Of a stretch of 64,000 nt of DNA, positions 56,893 to 64,000 are shown one piece after another; position 1 is the first letter of the stretch; every line of letters starts with the position of its first letter. Below the pieces are notes generated by a model. That model saw only the letters and a list, made by a program, of their open reading frames with translations. It had not been told where the DNA came from and did not search any database. The DNA is taken from contig NZ_JBBUTI010000002.1 in the NCBI RefSeq assembly GCF_038066635.1, positions 62,001 through 126,000 of the forward strand, read 5' to 3'. The position numbers and the translations under genes are program-made. The stretch is from Ideonella margarita (lineage in GTDB: Bacteria; Pseudomonadota; Gammaproteobacteria; Burkholderiales; Burkholderiaceae_C).

Positions 56893-56981
56893 ATCGCCCC
56901 ATCCGCATTGCGGCCGTGGGCGTGGCGATCAAGGCCTCGGCGGCCGGCGGGTAACATCCGCTGCAGACCGAGGAGAGCCCC

Positions 56982-58190
56982 ATGCCCGTGATCGAAGAAC
57001 TGCAGGCCGAAGCGCCCGCCCTGACCGCCCTCCGACGAGACATCCACGCTCATCCGGAACTCTGCTTCCAGGAAGTGCGCACCGCCGACGTGGTGGCCAA
57101 GGCGCTCGAAGGCTGGGGCATTGAAGTGCACCGCGGCCTGGGCACCACCGGCGTCGTGGGTGTGCTGCGCAACGGCAGCAGCCCGCGCGCCATCGGCCTG
57201 CGCGCCGACATGGACGCGCTGCCGATGACCGAGCACAACACCTTCGCCCATGCCAGCAAGCATGTCGGCAAGATGCACGCCTGCGGCCACGACGGCCACA
57301 CCGCCATGCTGCTCGCCGCTGCCCAGGAACTGGCCCGCACGCGCCGCTTCGATGGCACGGTGTACCTGGTGTTCCAGCCCGCCGAAGAAGGCGGTGGCGG
57401 CGCCCGCGAGATGATCAAGGACGGCCTGTTCGAGCGCTTCCCGATGGACGCGATCTACGGCATGCACAACTGGCCGGGTCTGCCTGAAGGCAGCTTCTCG
57501 GTGTGCAAGGGCCCGACCATGGCGTCGAGCAACGAATTCCGCATCACCATCACCGGCAAGGGCTCACATGCCGCCTTGCCGCACAACGGCATTGATCCGG
57601 TGCCGGTGGCCTGCCAGATGGTGCAGGCCTTCCAGACCATCGTCACGCGCAACAAGAAGCCGACCGACGCAGCCGTGATTTCGGTGACGATGATCCACAC
57701 CGGCGAAGCCACCAACGTGGTGCCTGACGCCTGCGAAATCCAGGGCACCGTGCGCACCTTCACGCTCGACGTGCTGGACATGATCGAGCGCCGCATGGGC
57801 GAGATCACCCAGCACACGGCCGCGGCTTTTGGCGCCACGGCCAGGTTCGAGTTCCGCCGCAACTACCCGCCCACCATCAACCACGATGCCGAGGTGGATG
57901 TGCTGCGCGAGGTGATGCGCGAGGTCGTCGGCCCGGCACAGACGCTCGATTTCGACCCGACCATGGGCGCGGAGGACTTCAGCTTTTTCCTGCAGAAGAA
58001 GCCGGGCGCGTACTTCATGATCGGAAATGGCGACGGCGCCCACCGCGAGGCCTATGCCGGCCATGACCACGGCCACAACCTGGGGCCGTGCACCCTGCAC
58101 AACCCGAACTACGACTTCAACGACCGGCTCATCCCGGTGGGTGGCAGCCTGTGGGTGCGGCTGGCCGAGCGCTTCCTGGCGCCCGCCTGA
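56982..58190 (+). CDS. M20 amidohydrolase (hippurate hydrolase type)
   Basis: Metal-dependent amidohydrolase of the IAA-amino acid/hippurate hydrolase family, 402 residues. Metal ligands: Cys101 and His103 (HACGHDGHTAML), Glu136 region (FQPAEEGGGG), His162 (GMHNWPGLPEG) and the C-terminal His in TLHNPNYDFND. RRDIHAHPEL near the N-terminus is typical. A good GAGGAG site is 8 bases before the ATG. Cytoplasmic; cleaves N-acyl amino acids, exact substrate not determinable. The preceding solute-binding protein may serve the same compound. Confidence 0.93.
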   Translation: MPVIEELQAEAPALTALRRDIHAHPELCFQEVRTADVVAKALEGWGIEVHRGLGTTGVVGVLRNGSSPRAIGLRADMDALPMTEHNTFAHASKHVGKMHACGHDGHTAMLLAAAQELARTRRFDGTVYLVFQPAEEGGGGAREMIKDGLFERFPMDAIYGMHNWPGLPEGSFSVCKGPTMASSNEFRITITGKGSHAALPHNGIDPVPVACQMVQAFQTIVTRNKKPTDAAVISVTMIHTGEATNVVPDACEIQGTVRTFTLDVLDMIERRMGEITQHTAAAFGATARFEFRRNYPPTINHDAEVDVLREVMREVVGPAQTLDFDPTMGAEDFSFFLQKKPGAYFMIGNGDGAHREAYAGHDHGHNLGPCTLHNPNYDFNDRLIPVGGSLWVRLAERFLAPA

Positions 58191-58329
58191 TCTTCAGCCA
58201 CATCGAACGATGGCATCGAAGCCGGTGAATGATCGCCGGCTTCACCCTTCCCAGAATCCGGACTGCTGCACAGACGCCTGAGTGGTGTTGCCGCAGTATC
58301 CCGAATCACATCGCAAGGAAAGGTCCACC

Positions 58330-58881
58330 ATGTCGTCGATCGTCATCGTTTTCCACAGCGGCTACGGCCACACCCAGAAAATCGCCCAAGCCGTGGCCGA
58401 GGCCTCGGGCGCCGGCCTGGTCGCCATCGACGCCGAGGGCAATCTGCCCGAAGGCGGCTGGGAACAGCTGGCCGCCGCCAAGACCATCGTCTTCGGCTCG
58501 CCCACCTACATGGGCAGCGTGAGCTGGCAGTTCAAGAAGTTCGCCGATGCCTCGTCCAAGGTCTGGTTTGGCCAGGGCTGGAAGGACAAGCTGTTCGCCG
58601 GTTTCACCAACTCGGCCTCGATGAACGGCGACAAGCTGTCGACGCTGCATTACATGTTCACCCTGGCCATGCAGCACAGCGGCGTGTGGGTGGGCACCGG
58701 CATGATGCCGAGCAACAGCAAGGCCGCCACCCGTGACGACATCAACTTCGTCGCCTCCAGCAGCGGCCTGATGACCGCCACGCCGTCCGACGCCGGTGTG
58801 GACGAAATGGTGGCCGGCGACCTGGCCACTGCCGCCGTCTTCGGCAAGCGCCTGGCCGACGTCACCGCACGCCTGGGCTGA
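58330..58881 (+). CDS. Flavodoxin-like NAD(P)H-dependent reductase (WrbA/NQO-like)
   Basis: 183 residues from ATG 58330 preceded by AAGGAAAGG. FMN-binding loops are visible: HSGYGHTQKIAQAVAEA at the phosphate site, FGSPTYMGSVSWQFKKFADA and a later GTGMMPSNSK segment. It fits flavodoxin-fold NAD(P)H:quinone oxidoreductases but is a little shorter than WrbA (about 198). It protects against quinone or redox stress in related proteins. It precedes the cysteine hydrolase operon but is separated from it by a 110 bp gap rich in inverted repeats. Confidence 0.87.
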   Translation: MSSIVIVFHSGYGHTQKIAQAVAEASGAGLVAIDAEGNLPEGGWEQLAAAKTIVFGSPTYMGSVSWQFKKFADASSKVWFGQGWKDKLFAGFTNSASMNGDKLSTLHYMFTLAMQHSGVWVGTGMMPSNSKAATRDDINFVASSSGLMTATPSDAGVDEMVAGDLATAAVFGKRLADVTARLG

Positions 58882-58922
58882 TGCCCGCACATCAATGTCC
58901 GGATTCGTCCGGCATTGGTCCA

Positions 58923-58991
58923 CTTCCGGCCTAGGCCGGAAGGTTTGCCTGAGCAAACATGGTGGCTTATCCTCTCAACCAGGTAGCCACC
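58923..58991 (+). promoter_or_regulatory. Three consecutive inverted repeats before the cysteine hydrolase operon
   Basis: First, CTTCCGGCCTAGGCCGGAAG (58923-58942), a perfect 20 bp palindrome. Second, GTTTGC-CTGA-GCAAAC (58943-58958). Third, GGTGGCT (58961-58967) pairing with AGCCACC (58985-58991), which ends at the base before the ATG at 58992 and would fold over the ribosome-binding region. TCCGG half-sites recur just upstream (near 58898 and 58908). No T run follows the first stem. It may combine an operator with translational control. Confidence 0.55.
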
Positions 58992-59591
58992 ATGTCCGAA
59001 ACTGTCTCCACCGCCCTCCTGCTGATCGACATCCAGGCCTCGTTCACCAGCCGGCCCTACTGGTCTGATGCTGAAGTGCCCGCCTTTCTGGCGGCCTGCA
59101 ATGCCTTGATCGATGGCTGCACCAGGCAGGGCGTGCCCATCGTCCAGGTGCTCCACACCGACGGCCCGGCTGAAAGCAGCAACCCCTTCGCAGTGGCCAG
59201 CGGGCTCATCCGGCCGCTGGATGGCCTGCGCAGCTACACGCCTGCACTTTCCTTCCACAAGCACCGCCACAGCGCGCTGGTGGGCACCGGCCTGGCCGAA
59301 TGGCTGAAGGGCCGAGGCATCACCCGCCTGATCGTGGCCGGCATCCGCACCGAGCAGTGCTGCGAAACCACCACCCGCCACGCCAGCGATGAAGGCTGGG
59401 ACGTCGACTACGTCACCGAAGCCACGCTGACCTTCGACATGCTCACCCCGGCCGGGACCGTGCTGACGGCTGCGGCCATCAAGGAGCGCACGGAGACCGT
59501 GCTCACCGAGCGCTTTGCCACCCTGTGCTCGGTGTCGACTGCGCTGGCACGCTCGCTGCCCGCAACAAGCCAGGCACAGGCCGCCGCATGA
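58992..59591 (+). CDS. Isochorismatase-family cysteine hydrolase
   Basis: 199 residues from ATG 58992. The catalytic triad is Asp13 (LLIDIQ), Lys90 (SFHKHRH) and Cys123 in GIRTEQCCETTTR; a cis-peptide region precedes the Cys as in the family. Such enzymes hydrolyse nicotinamide, N-carbamoyl or vinyl-ether compounds; the actual substrate is unknown. It overlaps the DJ-1/PfpI gene by 4 bp (ATGA) and is preceded by the inverted-repeat leader. Confidence 0.92.
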   Translation: MSETVSTALLLIDIQASFTSRPYWSDAEVPAFLAACNALIDGCTRQGVPIVQVLHTDGPAESSNPFAVASGLIRPLDGLRSYTPALSFHKHRHSALVGTGLAEWLKGRGITRLIVAGIRTEQCCETTTRHASDEGWDVDYVTEATLTFDMLTPAGTVLTAAAIKERTETVLTERFATLCSVSTALARSLPATSQAQAAA

Positions 59592-60244
59592 CAGCACCCT
59601 TCCCAACCCCCGAGTACACCGCCACCGTCAGCATCCTGATGCTGATGTTCGACGACGTGGAGCTGCTCGATTTCGCCGGCCCCTACGAGGTGTTCACCAC
59701 CGCCAATCGCATGGCGGCGCGCATGCGCCTGGAGGCGGGCGATACGACGCCGGCCGCGCCCGTGTTCGAGCTGGTGACGGCCTCGGTGGACGGCGCGCCC
59801 GTGCGTGCCCGCGCCGGGCTGCGCTTGAGCTCCGACCACGCACTGGCAATCGCACCAGCCACCACCTGGCTGCTGGTGCCCGGCGGCGTGGTTGACCAGC
59901 TGTTGGCCAACCCTGCCCTGCTGGCCGAGCTGGCACGTCGCGGTCAGCATGCAGGCTGCATCGCGTCCGTCTGCACCGGTGCGTTTGTGCTGGCCGCCGC
60001 GGGCTTGCTGCAACACGCCCCGGCCACCACCCACTGGGAAGACCAGGCCGACCTGGCGCAGCGCCACCCCGACCTGCAGGTGCTGGATGGCCCGCGGTGG
60101 GTGGAGGCGGGCCGCTGCATCACCTCGGCCGGCATTGCCGCGGGCATCGACATGGCGCTGCACCTGGTGGCGCGGCATGCCGGCTCGGCGCTGGCACAGC
60201 GCACCGCGCGTCAGATGGACACACCATGGCATCAGCACCCTTAA
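59588..60244 (+). CDS. DJ-1/PfpI-family protein
   Basis: 218 residues from ATG 59588. The nucleophile elbow is SVCTGAFVLAAAGLL with Cys129, followed by ATTHW; the upstream acidic segment FDDVELLDFAGPYEVF is also typical of the class that includes isonitrile hydratase and the N-terminal domain of GlxA regulators. It overlaps its neighbours by 4 and 19 bp, so three proteins are co-translated. Likely a hydratase/amidase-like enzyme acting with the cysteine hydrolase; specificity unknown. Confidence 0.9.
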   Translation: MTAPFPTPEYTATVSILMLMFDDVELLDFAGPYEVFTTANRMAARMRLEAGDTTPAAPVFELVTASVDGAPVRARAGLRLSSDHALAIAPATTWLLVPGGVVDQLLANPALLAELARRGQHAGCIASVCTGAFVLAAAGLLQHAPATTHWEDQADLAQRHPDLQVLDGPRWVEAGRCITSAGIAAGIDMALHLVARHAGSALAQRTARQMDTPWHQHP

Positions 60245-61302
60245 GCTCAGCCAGCCCGATCGGCAGCCAAAGCGACGGCACACACACGCCCGTTCATGTC
60301 TGGTTCGTCGTGCTGCCAGACAGCCTGCTGCTGGACCTGGCCGGCCCGGCGGAGGCCTTTCGGCTCGCCAACCAGCAACTGGCGCGGCGGGGTCTGCCGG
60401 CCCACTTCCAGCTGCATTTCGCTGGCACCGATCAGGGCAACACCTCGTCAGTCGGGCTGGCCCTGACTGGCCTGGAGCCCTTGCCCGCCAGCCTGCCGGC
60501 CGCCTCCTGGGTGGTGCTGCTCGGACGCCCGGGCGACGGTGCGGATGTGGTGCGTCCGGCGCCCGCGTGGCTGGCGGCCCGCCACTGGCTGAGCCAGGTG
60601 GTGGCGCCCGCACTCGCCCTGCCGGCCACACCCCACCGGCTGCTGACGGTATGTTCAGGCGCCCTGCTGGCGGCCGATGCCGGCCTGCTGAGCGGGCGAC
60701 AGGCCACCACCCACCACGAGTTGCTGGATGAACTCGCCCGGCTGGCGCCCGCGGCTGATGTGGTGGCGAACCGGGTGTTCGTGGCGGACGGCCCGGTGCT
60801 GACCAGCGCCGGCGTGACTGCCGGCATTGACCTGGCCCTGCACCTGATTGCCGACGCGCTGGGCGAAGGGCTCACATCCGCCGTGGCGCAGGTCATGGTG
60901 GTGTTTCACCGCCGCGCTGCCGACGACCCCGAACAATCACCGCTGCTGGCAGGTCGCCGTCACCTGCACCCGGCCGTGCATGCCGTGCAGAACGCGGTGG
61001 TGGATGCGCCCGGTGAGGACTGGACGCTGGATCGGCTGGCGGCGCGCGCGCATGTCACGCCGCGGCACCTGGGGCGCCTGTTCCAGCAGCACGCAGGCAT
61101 CAGCCCGCGCGAACATGTGGAGCAGGTGCGTCTGGCTTTGGCCGATGAAGCCCTGCGGCGCGGCCTGGCCGTGCAGGCCGCCGTCGACCTGGCGGGGTTT
61201 CACAACGAGCGCCAATGGCGCCGTGCCGCCGCCAGGCGGCGAGCCCTCAGCCCAGCAAACCGCGCTGACGCAGATCCGCGGCCAGCTGCTCGGGCGTCGT
61301 GA
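60226..61302 (+). CDS. GlxA-family AraC-type transcriptional regulator
   Basis: 358 residues from ATG 60226. The N-terminal DJ-1/PfpI-like domain (about 22-205) has LLLDLAGPAEAF and the elbow LTVCSGALLAADAGLL, retaining Cys. The C-terminal AraC helix-turn-helix domain (about 255-345) has LDRLAARAHVTPRHLGRLF and AVDLAGFHNERQWRR. Its N-terminal domain is a paralogue of the DJ-1 enzyme encoded immediately upstream (shared GRxATTH, TSAGVTAGIDLALHL pattern), suggesting that enzyme and regulator recognise related ligands. The 3' end overlaps the convergent HAD gene by 56 bp. Confidence 0.92.
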   Translation: MASAPLSSASPIGSQSDGTHTPVHVWFVVLPDSLLLDLAGPAEAFRLANQQLARRGLPAHFQLHFAGTDQGNTSSVGLALTGLEPLPASLPAASWVVLLGRPGDGADVVRPAPAWLAARHWLSQVVAPALALPATPHRLLTVCSGALLAADAGLLSGRQATTHHELLDELARLAPAADVVANRVFVADGPVLTSAGVTAGIDLALHLIADALGEGLTSAVAQVMVVFHRRAADDPEQSPLLAGRRHLHPAVHAVQNAVVDAPGEDWTLDRLAARAHVTPRHLGRLFQQHAGISPREHVEQVRLALADEALRRGLAVQAAVDLAGFHNERQWRRAAARRRALSPANRADADPRPAARAS

Positions 61303-61915
61303 ACAGCAGCGCTGGCAAACCTAGGGCCGTGGCCGCCTCGATGTTCACGGGGTGGTCGTCGATGAACAAGGCATCAGCGGCCGGGATGCCGAAGTCCGCC
61401 AGCGCCAGCTCATAGATGCGCCGGCCGGGCTTGCCGGTGCGCACCCGCGACGAGAACACACCGCGCTCGAACCAGGCCATGAAGGCGTGGGTGCGTTCCA
61501 GGTGCTCAGCGTAGGGCGCCGGCATGTTCGAGAGGTAAAACAGCCGATGCCCAGCCGCCTTCAGCACCTGCATCAGGGCCACCGTGCCGGCTTGCGGAGC
61601 CAGCTCATCGGGCACGGCGTCCACCACGGCCTGCACCTCGGCGGGCGTCAGGTTGGTGCGCGCGGATATGCGCTGCACCACCTCGTCGGCGCTGATCAGG
61701 CCGCTGTCGAATGCGCCCCAATCGCCCTCGTAGTTCTGGAAGAACACCGCCTTGAGCTGCTCTGCCGCCTCGGGCGTTGGCGCATGTCGCGGCAGCACCC
61801 GCGCCAGCAAGGTGGCCGGGTGCCAGCGGAACACCACGCCGCCAAAATCAAAAATGATGTGCGGCAGGCGGGGTTGTAGCTGGGCCTGGTCGGTGGACAT
61901 CGGCATGGTGTGCAT
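61247..61915 (-). CDS. HAD-superfamily hydrolase (YihX-like)
   Basis: 222 residues. The nucleophile is Asp23 in FDFGGVVF; the +2 position is Gly, as in YihX-like sugar phosphatases. Motif II is YLSNMPAP, motif III Lys is in RTGKPGRRIYELAL, and motif IV is FIDDHPVNIEAA. The ATG shares one base with the pgi stop (TGATG). YihX of E. coli hydrolyses glucose-1-phosphate; with tal and pgi upstream, a hexose-phosphate substrate is plausible, but that is inference. Confidence 0.88.
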   Translation of the reverse strand: MHTMPMSTDQAQLQPRLPHIIFDFGGVVFRWHPATLLARVLPRHAPTPEAAEQLKAVFFQNYEGDWGAFDSGLISADEVVQRISARTNLTPAEVQAVVDAVPDELAPQAGTVALMQVLKAAGHRLFYLSNMPAPYAEHLERTHAFMAWFERGVFSSRVRTGKPGRRIYELALADFGIPAADALFIDDHPVNIEAATALGLPALLFTTPEQLAADLRQRGLLG

Positions 61916-63543
61916 CAGCCGCGCAGACGGGCCAGCAGGCCGGCGGTGGAAGCATCGAGCCCCTCCGCTTCACCAGTGGCAAAACGCGGCAGCAACTGGC
62001 TGCACAGGGCCTTGCCCAGCTCCACGCCCCACTGGTCGAAACTGTTGATGCCCCAGATGGCGCCGCTGACGAACACGCGGTGCTCATAGAGGGCGATCAA
62101 GGCGCCGAGTGAGCGCGGCGTCAGCGCCTCCAGCACCAGCGTGCTGCTCGGGCGGTTGCCCGGGAAGCTGCGGTGGTTGGCCAGCACCTGGCGGTCCAGC
62201 GTGGCGGAAGCCGTGGGGGCCTTCTCGTTCAAGGCATCGGCGGCCGTCTTGCCCAGCATCAGCGCCTGGCTCTGCGCCAGGCAATTGGCCAGCAGCTTCA
62301 CATGCTGGTCGGCCAGCCCGGCCCGCACGGTATCGGGCAACGGGCTGCGGTCATGGCTGGTGGTCTTCACGGCGATGAACTCCACCGGAATCACGTCCGT
62401 GCCCTGGTGCAGCATCTGGAAGTAGGCATGCTGGCCGTTGGTGCCCGGCTCGCCCCACACCACCGGGCTGGTGGCGTAGGCAAAGCGGCGCCCCTCGGCG
62501 TCCACGCACTTGCCGTTCGACTCCATCTCCAGCTGCTGCAGGTAGGCAGGGAAGCGCTTCAAGCCCTGGTGGTACGGCGCCACCGAGCGGCTGCTGAAAC
62601 CATGGAAGTTGCGGTACCAGACGTCGAGCAGGCCAAGCTGCACCGGCAGGTTGCTCTCCAGCGGCGCCTGGGCGAAGTGCTGGTCCATGGCGTGGGCGCC
62701 GGCGAGAAACTCGCGGAACCCCTCGGCGCCAATCGCGATCGCCAGCGGCAGGCCGATGGCGCTCCACAGCGAATAGCGCCCGCCCACCCAGTCCCAGAAA
62801 CCGAAGGTCTGGTGGATGCCCAGCTGCGCAGCCGCGGCGATGTTGGTCGTCACGCCCACGAAGTGGCGCGCGATGTCAGTGCCGCCAGTCGCCTTGAACC
62901 AGGCCAGGGCCGCTTGCGCGTTGGCCATGGTTTCCTGGGTCGTGAAGGTCTTGCTGGCGATGATGAACAGCGTGGTGGCCGGGTTGAGCTGCTGCAGCAC
63001 CGGCGCGATGTCGTGGCCGTCCACGTTCGAGACGAAGTGCAGCTTCAGGCCCGGGTGGCTGTAGGCCTGCAGGGCCGGCACGGCCATCTGCGGGCCGAGG
63101 TCCGAGCCGCCGATGCCGATGTTCACCACGTCGGTGAAGCCGCTGCGGTCCACCGCGCGCACCTCTTCGGCGTAGGCCAGCAGGCGGTCGAGCACCTCGT
63201 GCACATCGTCGCTGAACGGCGCCGTGCCGCGGGGGGCGCGCAGGGCCGTGTGCAACACAGCCCGGCCTTCGGTGGTGTTGATCGGATCACCACGCAGCAT
63301 CGCGTCGCGGTGCGCCGGCAGGCCGCATTCCTCGGCCAGCTCCACCAGCAAGCGCCGCGTCGTGTCATCCCATCGGTTCTTCGACAGATCGGCATACACC
63401 TCGGGGGCGCTCACACCGAAGGCGTCGAAGCGGCCTGCATCGCGGGCAAAAGCCTCCCGCAGATCGAAGCCTCGTCCGTGCGCTTCGAAATGCCCCTGCA
63501 GGGCGGTCCAGGCGATGGTCTGATCGCAACGCGGCATGCTCAT
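61915..63543 (-). CDS. pgi: Glucose-6-phosphate isomerase
   Basis: Interconverts glucose-6-phosphate and fructose-6-phosphate. 542 residues from ATG 63543; a TTG at 63549 and an ATG at 63537 are alternatives. Both family signatures are present: FWDWVGGRYSLWSAIGL and NSFDQWGVELGKALCSQL. DVVNIGIGGSDLGP (in part) and the SKTFTTQETMANA segment also match. It is sandwiched between tal and a HAD phosphatase with tight spacing, forming a sugar-phosphate operon. Confidence 0.97.
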   Translation of the reverse strand: MSMPRCDQTIAWTALQGHFEAHGRGFDLREAFARDAGRFDAFGVSAPEVYADLSKNRWDDTTRRLLVELAEECGLPAHRDAMLRGDPINTTEGRAVLHTALRAPRGTAPFSDDVHEVLDRLLAYAEEVRAVDRSGFTDVVNIGIGGSDLGPQMAVPALQAYSHPGLKLHFVSNVDGHDIAPVLQQLNPATTLFIIASKTFTTQETMANAQAALAWFKATGGTDIARHFVGVTTNIAAAAQLGIHQTFGFWDWVGGRYSLWSAIGLPLAIAIGAEGFREFLAGAHAMDQHFAQAPLESNLPVQLGLLDVWYRNFHGFSSRSVAPYHQGLKRFPAYLQQLEMESNGKCVDAEGRRFAYATSPVVWGEPGTNGQHAYFQMLHQGTDVIPVEFIAVKTTSHDRSPLPDTVRAGLADQHVKLLANCLAQSQALMLGKTAADALNEKAPTASATLDRQVLANHRSFPGNRPSSTLVLEALTPRSLGALIALYEHRVFVSGAIWGINSFDQWGVELGKALCSQLLPRFATGEAEGLDASTAGLLARLRG

Positions 63544-63545
63544 GC

Positions 63546-64000
63546 TCAAGCCTCCAGGATCAGCTTGTCGAGCTTGCCGGCGTCGATCGCGAACAGGCGG
63601 ATGCCTTCGGCGAGCTTCTCGGTGCCCATCGGGTCTTCGTTCAGCGCGAAGCGGAAGCCGGCTTCGTCGAAGCTCACCGGTTCCAGGTCGAGCTGCTGCG
63701 CAGCCTCAGCCGACAGCGCCGGCGTGACAGGCGCATCAGCGGCCTGCAGTTGCGCCAGCAGGTCCGGGCTGATCGTCAGCAGGTCGCAACCCGTCAGGGC
63801 GTTGATCTGGCCGATGTTGCGGAAGCTCGCGCCCATCACCTCTGTGCGGATGCCGAACTTCTTGTAGAAGTTGTAGATCTGGGTCACCGACTTCACGCCC
63901 GGGTCGTTGGCGCCGGCCATGTCGGCCTCCACCCACGCGGCGCCAGCCTGCTTCTTGTACCAGTCGTAGATGCGACCGACGAAGGGGCTGATCAGCTGGA
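63546..64000 (-). CDS. tal: Transaldolase, 5' end cut by window
   Basis: Non-oxidative pentose phosphate pathway enzyme. Only the C-terminal ~150 residues are inside the window; the frame stays open through base 64000 with LISPFVGRIYDWYKK, then DPGVKSVTQIYNFYKKFG, TEVMGASFRNIGQI and LTGCDLLTISPDLL, matching TalB. The catalytic Lys lies beyond the window edge. The stop is 2 bp before the pgi ATG, so the two are coupled. Confidence 0.96.
   Translation of the reverse strand, partial: QLISPFVGRIYDWYKKQAGAAWVEADMAGANDPGVKSVTQIYNFYKKFGIRTEVMGASFRNIGQINALTGCDLLTISPDLLAQLQAADAPVTPALSAEAAQQLDLEPVSFDEAGFRFALNEDPMGTEKLAEGIRLFAIDAGKLDKLILEA

Noticed and set aside
1..64000. CRISPR arrays, insertion sequences, prophage genes, rRNA
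   Set aside because: No regularly spaced repeats, transposase or integrase motifs, phage structural genes or rRNA segments were seen.

Overview
This 64 kb window is one contiguous, densely packed piece of a high-GC bacterial chromosome. Gene content and order point to a betaproteobacterium of the Burkholderiales, probably the Rubrivivax/Leptothrix/Ideonella/Roseateles side. The markers are lolB-ispE-tRNA-Gln-prs-rplY-pth, hrcA divergent from nadK-recN, ABC pair-bolA-murA-hisGDCBHA, the DUF3348-DUF802-OmpA-DUF2894 locus, and a PHA-system protein. There is no insertion sequence, phage gene, CRISPR array or rRNA. Every gap between genes is shorter than 300 bp. Both ends cut a gene: an aldo/keto reductase on the left and transaldolase on the right.

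Layout, left half. 1-5.2 kb: aldo/keto reductase end, then a KdpD/KdpE-like two-component pair beside the potassium transporter Kup. 5.3-7.2 kb: M14-type carboxypeptidase and alpha/beta hydrolase. 7.1-12.1 kb (minus): a solute-binding protein and a 1239-residue multi-PAS histidine kinase with one LOV-like domain. 12.2 kb: a cold-shock protein. 12.7-17.1 kb (minus): a four-gene overlapping operon whose two membrane proteins look like a MotA/MotB- or ZorA/ZorB-type ion-driven complex. 17.4 kb: a CAU tRNA, best read as tRNA-Ile2. 17.4-19.9 kb: a soluble histidine kinase and a TetR regulator. 19.9-24.5 kb: hrcA, nadK, recN, rapZ. 24.5-28.6 kb (minus): mutY with a dynamin-like GTPase, and mutM.

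Layout, right half. 28.6-36.2 kb (plus): TPR protein, lolB, ispE, tRNA-Gln, prs, rplY, argP, pth and a small secreted protein. 36.2-38.5 kb (minus): hisF-rsmD-coaD-ferredoxin. 38.7-39.8 kb: an OmpA-domain protein that separates hisF from hisA. 39.9-48.6 kb (minus): ABC transporter, BolA, murA and the histidine genes G, D, C, B, H and A. 48.6-52.3 kb: a lipid-storage neighbourhood (TetR, TPR, wax ester synthase/DGAT, acyl-CoA-binding protein, PHA-system protein). 52.4-58.2 kb: lipoprotein aminopeptidase, molybdopterin oxidoreductase, solute-binding protein, M20 amidohydrolase. 58.3-61.3 kb: flavodoxin-like protein and a cysteine hydrolase/DJ-1/GlxA-regulator operon behind a set of inverted repeats. 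61.2-64 kb (minus): tal-pgi-HAD phosphatase.

Most of the window is housekeeping. The parts most worth following up are the MotAB/ZorAB-like four-gene operon, the solute-binding protein plus LOV-like kinase pair, the KdpDE-like pair with matching tandem repeats before its own operon and before kup, and a near-consensus promoter buried inside ispE in front of tRNA-Gln and prs. All functional statements come from reading motifs and gene order; no database search was run.
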